DNA from: Bacteroides neonati
Lineage (GTDB): Bacteria; Bacteroidota; Bacteroidia; Bacteroidales; Bacteroidaceae
Assembly: GCF_000499785.1 (NCBI RefSeq)
Contig: NZ_HG726028.1
Coordinates: 62,001-126,000, forward strand
DNA length: 64,000 nucleotides
Direction: 5' to 3'
Shown: positions 1 through 8,235 of the stretch, in pieces
Numbering within the stretch: position 1 is the first letter of the stretch
Layout: every line of letters begins with the position of its first letter
Translations under genes and position numbers: made by a program
Notes under the pieces: model-generated
Database searches by the model: none
The model's input: the letters and a program-made list of their open reading frames with translations, nothing else
Told to the model about the DNA's origin: nothing

Positions 1-404
1 GCCGGATTAATATCAAAGGCAGCTACTATCTCGAGCCCAAAATGAGTAAGACCTGAGTCGCGCAATAAAGCACCGCCCAAGCTACCTACTCCAAAAAGAA
101 AAGCCTTGTGTATGTTGGTAAAACCTAAGAAGTTCTCGAGGACTGTAATCAGCGTATCGACTTCATAACCCACACGGGTACGCCCTGAAATATTCACATA
201 CGATAGATCCTTAGCTATCTGTGAAGCATCGATATTTATTTCTTTGGATATTTGAGTGGAAGACACGTAACGTTCGCCTTTTTTCTTCAGCAACTTTACG
301 TTCGAGAGATACCACGGCAATCTACGCAACGTAGGTTCCGGTACTTTCGCAATTTCTTTATGCTGTATGGGACGATTCATTCTTATTCTTACATGCTTTG
401 ACAT
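1..404 (-). CDS. rex: Redox-sensing transcriptional repressor Rex (C-terminal part missing at window edge)
   Basis: Rex senses the NADH/NAD+ ratio and represses fermentation and respiration genes. The 134 residues visible hold the winged-helix DNA-binding domain (the stretch PEPTLRRLPWYL, then SSTQISKEINIDASQIAKDL) followed by the first strand and glycine loop of the Rossmann fold, GVGSLGGALL, and LEIVAAFDINP where the window ends. The reading frame runs off base 1. Two starts are possible: the ATG at 404 or an in-frame ATG at 380. A TAnnTTTG-type element (TAATTTTG, minus strand, 415-422) would place transcription start near 408, which makes the 404 start almost leaderless and favours 380. 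Family assignment is firm from these motifs; the effector-binding C terminus cannot be seen. Confidence 0.93.
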   Translation of the reverse strand, partial: MSKHVRIRMNRPIQHKEIAKVPEPTLRRLPWYLSNVKLLKKKGERYVSSTQISKEINIDASQIAKDLSYVNISGRTRVGYEVDTLITVLENFLGFTNIHKAFLFGVGSLGGALLRDSGLTHFGLEIVAAFDINP

Positions 405-485
405 TAGCGATGTACAAAATTACATCTTTTTTCCGAATTGACACGTTCATCGTGCAGAATTTTATAAAGGATAGAAACCTGAAAC

Positions 486-3128
486 CTACCGATTACCTAT
501 GAATACAGACAGCGGAAGAGAGATGGAGAGCCCCACTGAACGGAATGTACAGCCATCAAATCCGGTAAATACACCCATACGCGCATAATTGGCAAATCCG
601 ACCGAATAACCCACTTCGGTATAAGCTTTTCGACCATGCACCAGCAACGAACGAAGATGTAATGCTTCATCAAACGATTTCTTGCGGAGAAACGGAAGAT
701 GCTTTAGGAGCAAATAAGGTGTCTGCCAGCTTAGCCCGGCCTGTATCCAGGAGTCGGTAGTGGCATAAGCATAACTATCGAGCAAGAAAAAGCCATCATC
801 AAACTTTCGTTCGGTCACAGGCAAGTGAGTGGATGCAAAGTGTTTATAATCGGGAAACTGCATCTTATTCCGTCCCCAGAAAGTACCTCCATTGACCGAC
901 CAGGAGAGCGAGTTAAACAAACCGAACTCAAGCTGCTGTGAAGCAGACAGTTCGATCCGATGAAACGAAGGAGATAACAGACTCCCACTCAATGGGAAGG
1001 CTCGTTCGTAGCCCAACGTAAAGGTAGGGAAGCGGGCGTCCTCATACACTTTTCGACCTTGCCGCATACGATAGTAATGTGCCGGTGTATATTGAAGTAG
1101 CCAGGATGTTTTCAACAACTGATTCTGAGGCATCGGAACAAAGCCATCGGAAGAAGGGATATTTGTTCTCGCCTGCTTTCCGAAGATACTGTGCGCAACG
1201 TGATTGTCAAGCATTTGGCGTTTCTGCCAGCTAAGCTCGCCCGATAGCAACAGGCCATTAGCGAGTTCAATCTGATTGCTAACGGTAAGAAAACGCTGAT
1301 CATACAGTTTCAAATCGTTGCGTGCAAAGAGCAAGCTAGCAACACCATTAATCAAGCGGGACTCACCGCTTTCTCCATTGTAATCGGCCGAAAGCACACC
1401 ACCACTTAAGCGAAGTATTCCTAACCGCCGGGGTGCATAATCTAAAACGAATTCTCCACTACCCACTACCGATTTGCGGGCTGTGGTATAATAGACTGCC
1501 GGAGTGAAGCGAAGCGAAGAAGCAGGAGAGAATTTGACACCGGCAGATAGCTTCGCTCCTACCCAAAGACCATCTACAAAGTTGTATTCGGGAGTATAAC
1601 CGGGTAAACCATATAATTTAATCCACGCATTTTTAGAGTCAGTTTGAAAAGTACGTCCCAGAAGGAGCATAGAAAATAAACTACCATCGGATTTGACAGA
1701 TAGGGAACCGTTCCCATCAGACTGCCTATCGGGTTTACGTAAGGAGTCCTCGCGGTGTATTTGCAACTCTTTGCGCTTATAGCTTTCCAATTCTTCGGGA
1801 CGAAGTGGTACACTACGCACCGTAGCCCAATAGAGCGAATCTTTCTTATCAGCCAGAGAGTCTACTTGTACGGTCGAACGTTGTACGACTGCCTTACGTT
1901 CAAATTTATGCTTAGACCGAAGCGTGTCTTTCTCTTCGATAGAGCGGGATACCAACTTAGATAGCTGATAGGCATCACGGATAGTCAGTTCTTCTTTCGA
2001 AGAGAGCTTCTCTATCTGCTGCATCAGTTTTTGCTGTTTCTTGTTTGGAGCAGCAGAGGCAACCGACGATGACTGCTGCAGTACTTGCTCCTGAGCTGTA
2101 AGCCTATGTTCATTCACCTCTACCTTCGCATAATGAATAGCCGCAAGGTAAGAGGCGTTAGCTTTTACTCCAAAAGCATCGATTGTACACTCCATACTGA
2201 TGGAAGTGGGTAGGTAAGCCGAAGGTTTCACCTCTTGGCAAACGGCTTTGACTGTAGCGCGCAACCCACTCGCTTTCATGGATAGATCGGCAGCCGACAC
2301 ACACCATAGTTCTTCAATAATATAAAGATATCCCGAAAGCAGTTTCGGATTGCCTTTGCGAGGAAGCAATTGAATCTTATTTACCACACGATTGTTTTCG
2401 ACATAGCAACCAACAAGCTTAAAGTGATAAAAGGAAAAAGCACCGGCAGTCAACGGCGAGGGCTTACCCCACAGTGTAGGTGCATAGAAGTTTATATTGA
2501 CCATATCGATATCTACCTTCATATTCTTCGGGAAGGAGTTGGAGTAAGCTTTCACCCGGCTACTCCAAGTAGCAGGAGCAGTGAAGTGTACTTCACGCTG
2601 ATCTTCCATCACAAACAGTTTTCCTAATACCTTTTTCGACTCTTTACGCACTTCTTTCGACAGCTTCAGAATGGCTGGTATCTCTTTCACACGGCCCGTT
2701 CCCTTCAGATAAGTACCGGCTGTGTAGCTTTTCACTTGCGTTCGATAATAAGGTGCATTGGCTATCACATGCCGCATAATAGAATAAGCCGGATCTTCTC
2801 CACCATTTGTTACACGAACCTCGCTCAGCTCGTATGTTCTTTCGAGCAACACCAGGTCTCGACTAATTCCTTCGGGCAACATCCGAAGAGTGAACTTCTG
2901 CCCGGTGAATCCAATCGAAGAGACCTCGCAAGTATAAACACCTTCTTTGACTGTCGCTTTAAAGTAACCGTTATCATCGGTCGTGAAACCAGATTTCAAT
3001 TCAGTCAGATAGATGGATGCATAAGGCACAGGATTGCCTTTGATATCGGTTATTCTTCCTTTAAACACTTGCGAGAAAGCAGATAAGGAAAGCAGTAAAG
3101 ATATTAGTAAGAGGAAGTAATATTTCAT
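486..3128 (-). CDS. DUF5686 outer-membrane protein with N-terminal carboxypeptidase-regulatory-like domain
   Basis: An 880-residue exported protein. A signal peptide (MKYYFLLLISLLLSLSAFSQ) is followed by a carboxypeptidase-regulatory-like beta-sandwich (FKGRITDIKGNPVPYASIYL, about residues 20-105), a long middle region and a C-terminal half with the alternating pattern of an outer-membrane beta-barrel. This is the layout of the DUF5686 family common in Bacteroidetes. The exact role of the family is unknown; it is inferred to sit in the outer membrane. The start at 3128 was chosen because the signal peptide begins there; in-frame ATGs at 3140 and 3149 are possible. It stands alone, transcribed away from the SUI1 gene, after Rex on the opposite side. 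Family call is confident, function is not. Confidence 0.85.
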   Translation of the reverse strand: MKYYFLLLISLLLSLSAFSQVFKGRITDIKGNPVPYASIYLTELKSGFTTDDNGYFKATVKEGVYTCEVSSIGFTGQKFTLRMLPEGISRDLVLLERTYELSEVRVTNGGEDPAYSIMRHVIANAPYYRTQVKSYTAGTYLKGTGRVKEIPAILKLSKEVRKESKKVLGKLFVMEDQREVHFTAPATWSSRVKAYSNSFPKNMKVDIDMVNINFYAPTLWGKPSPLTAGAFSFYHFKLVGCYVENNRVVNKIQLLPRKGNPKLLSGYLYIIEELWCVSAADLSMKASGLRATVKAVCQEVKPSAYLPTSISMECTIDAFGVKANASYLAAIHYAKVEVNEHRLTAQEQVLQQSSSVASAAPNKKQQKLMQQIEKLSSKEELTIRDAYQLSKLVSRSIEEKDTLRSKHKFERKAVVQRSTVQVDSLADKKDSLYWATVRSVPLRPEELESYKRKELQIHREDSLRKPDRQSDGNGSLSVKSDGSLFSMLLLGRTFQTDSKNAWIKLYGLPGYTPEYNFVDGLWVGAKLSAGVKFSPASSLRFTPAVYYTTARKSVVGSGEFVLDYAPRRLGILRLSGGVLSADYNGESGESRLINGVASLLFARNDLKLYDQRFLTVSNQIELANGLLLSGELSWQKRQMLDNHVAHSIFGKQARTNIPSSDGFVPMPQNQLLKTSWLLQYTPAHYYRMRQGRKVYEDARFPTFTLGYERAFPLSGSLLSPSFHRIELSASQQLEFGLFNSLSWSVNGGTFWGRNKMQFPDYKHFASTHLPVTERKFDDGFFLLDSYAYATTDSWIQAGLSWQTPYLLLKHLPFLRKKSFDEALHLRSLLVHGRKAYTEVGYSVGFANYARMGVFTGFDGCTFRSVGLSISLPLSVFIGNR

Positions 3129-3185
3129 ATTTTCGTTCATCGATGTCATTCAACATATATATTAGACGACAAAAGAGGCAAAAAA

Positions 3186-3216
3186 TTGCAAGACTCGATG
3201 CAAAATATTATTTTTG
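3186..3216 (+). promoter_or_regulatory. Bacteroides-type promoter of the SUI1-like gene
   Basis: TTG (3186-3188) and TATTTTTG (3209-3216) are separated by 20 bases, matching the -33/-7 pattern (TTTG, 19-21 nt, TAnnTTTG) known for Bacteroides. Transcription would start near 3222, downstream of a possible TTG start at 3214, which supports the ATG at 3241 as the real start. Confidence 0.6.
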
Positions 3217-3240
3217 AACTCTATTAAACAGAAACCGTAT

Positions 3241-3588
3241 ATGAAAACGAACGATTGGAAAAGCAGATTAAATGTGGTTTATTCCACCAATCCTGATTTT
3301 GGTTATGAAAACGAGGAGGAACCCGAACAAGTAACATTACCCCCTTCGCAACAAAAGCTACGAGTACAACTGGATCGTAAAAATCGAGGAGGCAAGGTCG
3401 TTACACTCATAACCGGTTTTGTGGGTACTGAGGATGAACTAAAGGAATTGGGAAAACTGCTGAAATCGAAATGTGGCGTGGGTGGTGCAGCCAAAGATAA
3501 TGAAATTATCATTCAAGGTGATTTTAAACTCAAAATAGTAGAACTACTTAGAAAAGAAGGATTTACTCAAACAAAACCGGTGGGCTGA
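3241..3588 (+). CDS. SUI1/eIF1-family translation initiation factor (YciH-like)
   Basis: A 115-residue protein of the SUI1 (eIF1) fold. The bacterial homologue YciH influences start-site fidelity in translation initiation; the role in Bacteroides is inferred from the family. The acidic, variable N terminus (NEEEPEQ) is followed by the conserved core: VQLDRKNRGGKVVTLITGF (about 51-69), then GTEDELKELGKLLKSKCGVG and GGAAKDNEIIIQGD, and a final helix KIVELLRKEGF. The basic RKNRGGK loop and CGVGG turn are hallmark positions. It is a single gene between two minus-strand units and has its own promoter. The start was placed at the ATG 3241 rather than an upstream TTG at 3214, because the predicted transcript begins after that TTG. 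Confidence 0.92.
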   Translation: MKTNDWKSRLNVVYSTNPDFGYENEEEPEQVTLPPSQQKLRVQLDRKNRGGKVVTLITGFVGTEDELKELGKLLKSKCGVGGAAKDNEIIIQGDFKLKIVELLRKEGFTQTKPVG

Positions 3589-3647
3589 CCCGGATACAAC
3601 TCTATTAAAAGTATTTCTATTTCATTCACTCCAAAGGATACAAAACG

Positions 3648-3685
3648 AAATGGCCGCTTAGATTATATTATCCAAGCGGCCATTT
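3648..3685 (-). terminator. Hairpin terminator between tsf and the SUI1-like gene
   Basis: Two 12-base arms (AAATGGCCGCTT at 3648-3659 and its complement at 3674-3685) are separated by 14 bases. The stem is perfect and can work in both directions, serving the converging SUI1-like gene and the rplM-rpsI-rpsB-tsf group. Confidence 0.75.
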
Positions 3686-3710
3686 GTGTAAGCTATAGTT
3701 AAATTACTGA

Positions 3711-4532
3711 TTATTCAGCGTTCAGAGTAAAGCGTTTGAATGCAGTTACTGTCAAACCTTTGCTAGATTTGTCCAAGTATTCAGCTACAGTCATTTTACC
3801 GTCTTTCACGAACTCTTGTTGCAGCAAACAAGCCTCCTTGTAGAACTTGTTGATACGACCCATAGCGATCTTCTCAATCATATTCTCAGGTTTACCTTCT
3901 TCGCGTGCCTTCTCAGCAGCTACTGTCTTTTCTTTCTCAAGCAATTCGGCAGGAACACCTTCAGGGTTGATTGCAACCGGATTCATTGCAGCGATTTGCA
4001 TTGCGATATCGTGAGCAACTTGTGCTTCAGCCTCTTGGTTGAAAGCTACGATAGTAGCCAGTTTATTTCCCGGATGAACATAGAATGCAGTGGTAGAACC
4101 TTCTACTACACCGTAACCATCCAATTCCATTTTCTCGCCAGTGATACCGCTACGATCGGTGATAGCATCAGCAATTGTACCTGTGCCCATTGGCAAAGCT
4201 TTTACAGCTTCGATATCTGCACATTTGTTAGCAATAGCCAAATCCAAAATCTCAGTAGTCAAAGCAACAAAGTCAGCATTCTTAGCAACGAAGTCAGTTT
4301 CGCATTTCAAGGCGATTACTGCAGCATACTTGCCATCGCCCTTTGCCAAAACGCAACCTTCAGAAGCGTCACGGTCTGAACGCTTTGCAGCTACAGCCTG
4401 TCCTTTTTTACGAATAATTTCCATTGCTTTGTCGAAATCTCCCTCAGCTTCAGTCAAAGCGTTCTTGCAATCCATCATACCAGCACCTGACATTTTACGC
4501 AAGTGGGTGATATCTGCCATTGATACAGCCAT
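3711..4532 (-). CDS. tsf: Elongation factor Ts
   Basis: EF-Ts recycles EF-Tu by exchanging GDP for GTP. The 273-residue protein has the N-terminal UBA-type helix region (ITHLRKMSGAGMMDCKNAL, about 8-26), the conserved EF-Tu contact loop ETDFVAKN (about residue 79), and the dimerisation/core domain. The length is usual for the family. It follows rpsB, the near-universal partner of tsf, across a 121-base gap containing a strong inverted repeat. The start at 4532 is the first ATG; a second in-frame ATG four codons later (4520) could also be used. Identification is secure. Confidence 0.98.
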   Translation of the reverse strand: MAVSMADITHLRKMSGAGMMDCKNALTEAEGDFDKAMEIIRKKGQAVAAKRSDRDASEGCVLAKGDGKYAAVIALKCETDFVAKNADFVALTTEILDLAIANKCADIEAVKALPMGTGTIADAITDRSGITGEKMELDGYGVVEGSTTAFYVHPGNKLATIVAFNQEAEAQVAHDIAMQIAAMNPVAINPEGVPAELLEKEKTVAAEKAREEGKPENMIEKIAMGRINKFYKEACLLQQEFVKDGKMTVAEYLDKSSKGLTVTAFKRFTLNAE

Positions 4533-4574
4533 AATATCTTATTTTTTTAAATGAATAATAGTGTGGATAAACAA

Positions 4575-4644
4575 AATGTGCCAATCTGCCAATTAAAATG
4601 TCTGTACCCAAGGGCACAAAGACACATTAGCAAATTGGCACATT
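4575..4644 (-). repeat. 70-base nested inverted repeat between rpsB and tsf
   Basis: Perfect 11-base arms AATGTGCCAAT (4575-4585) and ATTGGCACATT (4634-4644) enclose a second stem, TGTCT (4599-4603) with AGACA (4620-4624). There is no T-run after it in the direction of transcription. It could attenuate or process the rpsB-tsf message or be an interspersed repeat; the sequence alone does not decide. Confidence 0.6.
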
Positions 4645-4653
4645 CCTTGTATA

Positions 4654-5490
4654 TTAAGCCTCTTCGTCTTCCTTGATGAAAGCAGCAGCCTTAGCCGCAT
4701 TGATTGCTTCCTCGTCAGATTTGTCGAGTCTTGCTTTAGTAGGTTTCTTCTTTCCTTTGTTAGCAGGAGCTTCACCAGCTGCTTCCATATCAACTTTCTC
4801 AGCTTTTCTTTCTTCCAGACCTTCGATCATTGCGTTGCAGCAAGCTTCGAGGATGATTTCGATTGACTTAGTAGCGTCATCATTAGCTGGAATTACGAAA
4901 TCGATGTTGTTAGGATCTGAGTTTGTATCAACGATACCAAACACAGGAATACCCAAACGATTAGCTTCGCGAACAGCGATATTTTCCTTCATTACGTCAA
5001 TTACAAACAGTGCAGACGGAAGACGAGTCAGGTCAGCGATAGATCCTAAAGTCTTGTCCAACTTAGCACGTTGACGAGAGATCTGAAGTACTTCTCTCTT
5101 AGAAAGGTTTGAATAAGTGCCATCAGCAGTCAACTTGTCGATAGTAGTCATCTTCTTCACTGCCTTACGGATTGTAGGGAAGTTAGTCAACATACCACCC
5201 GGCCAACGCTCGATGACGTAAGGCATATTCACAGAGGCAGCTTTTTCAGCAACCACCTGCTTGGCTTGTTTTTTAGTAGCAACAAAAAGGACTTTCTTGC
5301 CTGATTTTGCAATTTGTTTCAAAGCTTCAGCAGCTTCGTCAATCTTTGCAACAGTTTTGTGGAGGTCAATGATATGAATACCATTGCGTTCCATGAAAAT
5401 ATAAGGAGCCATAGCGGGGTTCCACTTTCTTTTAAGGTGTCCGAAGTGGCAACCGGCTTCCAATAATGTATCAAAATTTGTTCTTGACAT
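4654..5490 (-). CDS. rpsB: 30S ribosomal protein S2
   Basis: S2 binds the junction of head and body of the 30S subunit and is needed for S1 docking. The sequence opens with the typical S2 block (TLLEAGCHFGHLKRKWNPAM, residues 8-27) and contains MPYVIERWPGGMLTNFPTIR and the nucleotide-binding-like GIPVFGIVDTNSDPNNIDFV region. At 278 residues it has a longer, Lys/Ala/Glu-rich C-terminal tail (from about residue 225) than the E. coli protein, a common feature in Bacteroidetes. It lies in the order rplM-rpsI-rpsB-tsf. Its 120-base upstream gap has a short CTGGG/CCCAG pairing near 5543-5576 that might be part of an S2 leader, but I cannot establish this. Confidence 0.98.
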   Translation of the reverse strand: MSRTNFDTLLEAGCHFGHLKRKWNPAMAPYIFMERNGIHIIDLHKTVAKIDEAAEALKQIAKSGKKVLFVATKKQAKQVVAEKAASVNMPYVIERWPGGMLTNFPTIRKAVKKMTTIDKLTADGTYSNLSKREVLQISRQRAKLDKTLGSIADLTRLPSALFVIDVMKENIAVREANRLGIPVFGIVDTNSDPNNIDFVIPANDDATKSIEIILEACCNAMIEGLEERKAEKVDMEAAGEAPANKGKKKPTKARLDKSDEEAINAAKAAAFIKEDEEA

Positions 5491-5610
5491 CTTGTTTTTC
5501 TTTAATTCGTTTACTTTCTTTTTTGTTTTTTCTAAACCAACCGCTGGGTAGCCTAAATCAATAAGAGTCCCAGTAGTTTAGATGCTAAACATATCCTGGT
5601 TCAGGCAGCA

Positions 5611-5997
5611 TTAACGCTTGCTGAACTGGAATCTTGCACGAGCTTTTGGCTGACCTGGTTTCTTACGCTCAACAGAACGAGGATCACGAGTCATGAAGCC
5701 TTCAGCACGAAGCGCTGCTTTATCTTCAGCATTCATCTTCACCAATGCGCGGCTGATAGCCAAACGCAAAGCTTGAGACTGACCAGTAAAACCACCACCA
5801 GATAGGTTTACCTTAATGTCGAATTTTTCAGCAACAGCAAGTTTGTTCAATGGTTGTTTAACTACATACTGAAGTATAGTTGAAGGGAAGTACTCTGCAA
5901 GATCTCTCTTGTTGATAGTAATCTTTCCTGTACCTTCGCTTACGAATATGCGTGCAATCGCACGTTTACGTCTGCCTAATGCATTTACTACTTCCAT
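5611..5997 (-). CDS. rpsI: 30S ribosomal protein S9
   Basis: S9 is a 128-residue head protein of the 30S subunit whose C-terminal tail reaches the P site. The family blocks are clear: NALGRRKRAIARIFVSEGTG at the N terminus, LSGGGFTGQSQALRLAISRA in the middle, and the basic end RKKPGQPKARARFQFSKR with the terminal Lys-Arg that contacts P-site tRNA. It starts 6 bases after the rplM stop, so the two are surely co-transcribed, as in most bacteria. Confidence 0.98.
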   Translation of the reverse strand: MEVVNALGRRKRAIARIFVSEGTGKITINKRDLAEYFPSTILQYVVKQPLNKLAVAEKFDIKVNLSGGGFTGQSQALRLAISRALVKMNAEDKAALRAEGFMTRDPRSVERKKPGQPKARARFQFSKR

Positions 5998-6003
5998 TAT
6001 ATC

Positions 6004-6465
6004 TTATTTAAGTAAGTTTATATCAATTGACTTAGGGGTCTGAGCTTGATGTTTGTGTTCGCTACCTGCGTAAACATACATATTGCCCAACAGTTGTGCA
6101 CCTAATTTATTTTTAGGAAGCATACCCTTTACTACTTTCTTCAGCAACTTTTCGTCACCGTTAGGTTTTGCCTGCAAACGAGCCGGAGTAATCTCTCTTT
6201 GACCACCGGGGTAACCAGTGTAAGACAAATAAACTCTATCGTTCCATTTGTTTCCAGTTAATTTTACTTTATCTGCATTAATGATGATAACGTTATCACC
6301 GCAGTCTACGTGAGGAGTAAAGTTTGGTTTATACTTACCTCTCAACAGTTTCGCAACTTTTGCGCCCAAACGACCAAGTACTTGGTCGGTAGCATCAACG
6401 ATAACCCATTCTTTGGTTACAGTTGCCTGATTTGCAGAAATGGTCTTGTAACTTAAAGTATCCAC
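6004..6465 (-). CDS. rplM: 50S ribosomal protein L13
   Basis: L13 is an early assembly protein of the 50S subunit. The 153-residue sequence shows WVIVDATDQVLGRLGAKVAK, KLLRGKYKPNFTPHVDCGD and MLPKNKLGAQLLGNMYVYAG, all conserved L13 blocks. It is the first gene of rplM-rpsI-rpsB-tsf and is preceded by a clear promoter (6594-6624) and a 5' leader of about 120 bases containing a 10-bp hairpin, so autogenous regulation is likely. Confidence 0.98.
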   Translation of the reverse strand: MDTLSYKTISANQATVTKEWVIVDATDQVLGRLGAKVAKLLRGKYKPNFTPHVDCGDNVIIINADKVKLTGNKWNDRVYLSYTGYPGGQREITPARLQAKPNGDEKLLKKVVKGMLPKNKLGAQLLGNMYVYAGSEHKHQAQTPKSIDINLLK

Positions 6466-6517
6466 TCTTGATTTGTTTTTTAAATGTTACTACTAAAAAA
6501 ATGATCTTCACCGCCCA

Positions 6518-6546
6518 TTAATCTTCCCCGGACAAAGGAAGATTAA
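6518..6546 (-). promoter_or_regulatory. Hairpin in rplM leader, candidate L13 autoregulatory RNA
   Basis: Perfect 10-base arms TTAATCTTCC (6518-6527) and GGAAGATTAA (6537-6546) close a 9-base loop, 50 bases upstream of the rplM start and inside its predicted 5' untranslated region. A ribosomal-protein leader class for L13 in Bacteroidia has been proposed in the literature; whether this is a member needs a covariance-model search. No T-run follows, which argues against a simple terminator. Confidence 0.5.
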
Positions 6547-6593
6547 CTTGCTATGAATTAATCTCTTATCCTTTTGTGATAATAATCGGCTTG

Positions 6594-6624
6594 CAAAAGT
6601 ACGGCTTTTCTTTGAATTGGCAAA
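6594..6624 (-). promoter_or_regulatory. Promoter of the rplM-rpsI-rpsB-tsf group
   Basis: On the minus strand TTTG (6621-6624) is followed after exactly 19 bases by TACTTTTG (6594-6601), a full match to the Bacteroides -33/-7 consensus. Transcription should start near 6588, giving a leader of roughly 120 bases before rplM. Confidence 0.8.
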
Positions 6625-6689
6625 CTATTTCCCTCTTTTTTTGGATTTATAGAATTGACTGACAAGAGGAAAACAATGCTCTAAACAAA

Positions 6690-6728
6690 TTAAAACCTGC
6701 ATCATCCGAGAACGATACAGGTTTCAAA
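6690..6728 (-). terminator. Terminator after asnS
   Basis: AAACCTG (6693-6699) pairs with CAGGTTT (6718-6724), and three further pairs extend the stem inward after one mismatch. On the minus strand the stem ends in a short T-run. It separates asnS from the rplM promoter. Confidence 0.6.
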
Positions 6729-6756
6729 AAAGATATCTTAGTCGACAAAATCGAAC

Positions 6757-8160
6757 TTAAAATTCAGCATTACGGGGTGTACGCGGGAAGGGGATTACAT
6801 CACGAATATTCGTCATACCGGTTACAAAAAGCAACAAACGCTCGAAGCCTAATCCAAAACCCGAATGAGGACACGTTCCATATTTACGAGTATCCAAATA
6901 CCACCACATATCCTTCATCGGAATATTCATTTCATGAATACGGGTCATCAGTTTATCATAATCGGCTTCACGTTCAGAGCCACCAATGATTTCGCCGATT
7001 TTCGGGAAGAGTACATCCATCGCACGTACTGTTTTTCCGTCTTCATTTTGCTTCATATAGAAAGACTTGATCTCTTTCGGATAGTCAGTCAAGATAACCG
7101 GGCGTTTAAAATGCTCTTCAACTAGGTAGCGTTCATGTTCCGAAGCCAAGTCAGCTCCCCAATAAATAGGGAATTCAAACTTGTGACCGCCGGCTACGGC
7201 TGCTTCCAGAATCTTAACTCCCTCGGTATAAGGCAAGCGCACGAAATCCTCTTTCAACACACTTTGAAGGCGTTCGATCAATCCCTTATCGAACATATCA
7301 TTGAGGAATTTCACATCATCGGCACAATGGTCGATAGCCCATTGAACACAGAATTTAATAAATTCCTCGGCAAGATCCATATTATCTTGGATATCATTGA
7401 AAGCCACTTCGGGTTCAACCATCCAAAATTCGGCCAAGTGACGGGGAGTATTGGAGTTCTCAGCGCGGAACGTAGGTCCAAACGTATAGATAGAACCCAA
7501 AGCCGTAGCAGCCAATTCTCCTTCCAATTGTCCCGAAACAGTTAAACTGGCTTGTTTACCAAAAAAGTCATCATCATAAATGATAGCTCCCGTTTCATCC
7601 TTCTTTAAATCATATAGATTCTTCGTAGTTACCTGAAACATCTGTCCGGCACCCTCACAGTCTGAAGCTGTAATAATGGGGGTATGGAAATAGAAGAATC
7701 CTCTTTCATGGAAGAACTGATGAATAGCCATGGCCATATTATGACGGATGCGAAAGACAGCACCAAAGGTATTGGTGCGAGGACGCAAATGTGCTATCTC
7801 ACGGAGAAACTCCATAGAGTGTCCTTTCTTCTGCAGCGGATAAGTATTATCACAAGCACCTAGTATTTCGATTTCACGAGCCTGCACTTCTACTTTTTGT
7901 CCAGAGCCAACCGATTCGACCATTACGCCATTCACGCTCAAGCAAGCGCCGGTGGTAATGAGCTTCAGCATCTCTTCGTCAAAACTGCCCAGATCAACTA
8001 CTATCTGTACATTATTTATTGTAGAACCGTCATTCAGTGCGATAAAGTTAACTTGTTTACTTCCACGACGGGTACGAACCCACCCTTTCACATTGACCGT
8101 CGCACCAAAATCTTCGCGCTTCATCAGGTCGGCTATTTTTGTTCTACTAATCTTTTCCAT
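6757..8160 (-). CDS. asnS: Asparagine-tRNA ligase
   Basis: Charges tRNA-Asn with asparagine. The 467-residue protein has the N-terminal OB-fold anticodon-binding domain (VKGWVRTRRGSKQVNFIALN, about 24-43) and the class II catalytic domain with motif 2 (GPTFRAENSNTPRHLAEFWM, about 228-247, the fRAE loop) and motif 3 (GFGLGFERLLLFVTGMTNIR near the C terminus). RHLAEFWMVEPE is characteristic of AsnRS rather than AspRS. Length matches the family. It lies 75 bases downstream of the pseudouridine synthase gene with a hairpin between them. Confidence 0.97.
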   Translation of the reverse strand: MEKISRTKIADLMKREDFGATVNVKGWVRTRRGSKQVNFIALNDGSTINNVQIVVDLGSFDEEMLKLITTGACLSVNGVMVESVGSGQKVEVQAREIEILGACDNTYPLQKKGHSMEFLREIAHLRPRTNTFGAVFRIRHNMAMAIHQFFHERGFFYFHTPIITASDCEGAGQMFQVTTKNLYDLKKDETGAIIYDDDFFGKQASLTVSGQLEGELAATALGSIYTFGPTFRAENSNTPRHLAEFWMVEPEVAFNDIQDNMDLAEEFIKFCVQWAIDHCADDVKFLNDMFDKGLIERLQSVLKEDFVRLPYTEGVKILEAAVAGGHKFEFPIYWGADLASEHERYLVEEHFKRPVILTDYPKEIKSFYMKQNEDGKTVRAMDVLFPKIGEIIGGSEREADYDKLMTRIHEMNIPMKDMWWYLDTRKYGTCPHSGFGLGFERLLLFVTGMTNIRDVIPFPRTPRNAEF

Positions 8161-8193
8161 AAAACTATTTTAAATGCATTATTTATATAGCAG

Positions 8194-8221
8194 TGAAGAG
8201 TGAGTTCTGCCTCACTCTTCA
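8194..8221 (-). terminator. Stem-loop between the pseudouridine synthase gene and asnS
   Basis: TGAAGAGTGAG (8194-8204) pairs perfectly with CTCACTCTTCA (8211-8221) around a 6-base loop. The T-run lies on the plus-strand side, so in the direction of the flanking genes it is a stem without a clear U-tract. It may reduce readthrough into asnS or mark a processing site. Confidence 0.5.
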
Positions 8222-8235
8222 TTGTTTTTTATTTA

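Noticed and set aside
3214..3240. TTG start giving a 124-residue SUI1-like protein
   Set aside because: The predicted transcript begins near 3222, after this TTG, and the extra residues do not look like the family.
3816..4379. 187-codon plus-strand frame opposite tsf
   Set aside because: It is the shadow of the highly conserved tsf gene and has no motifs.
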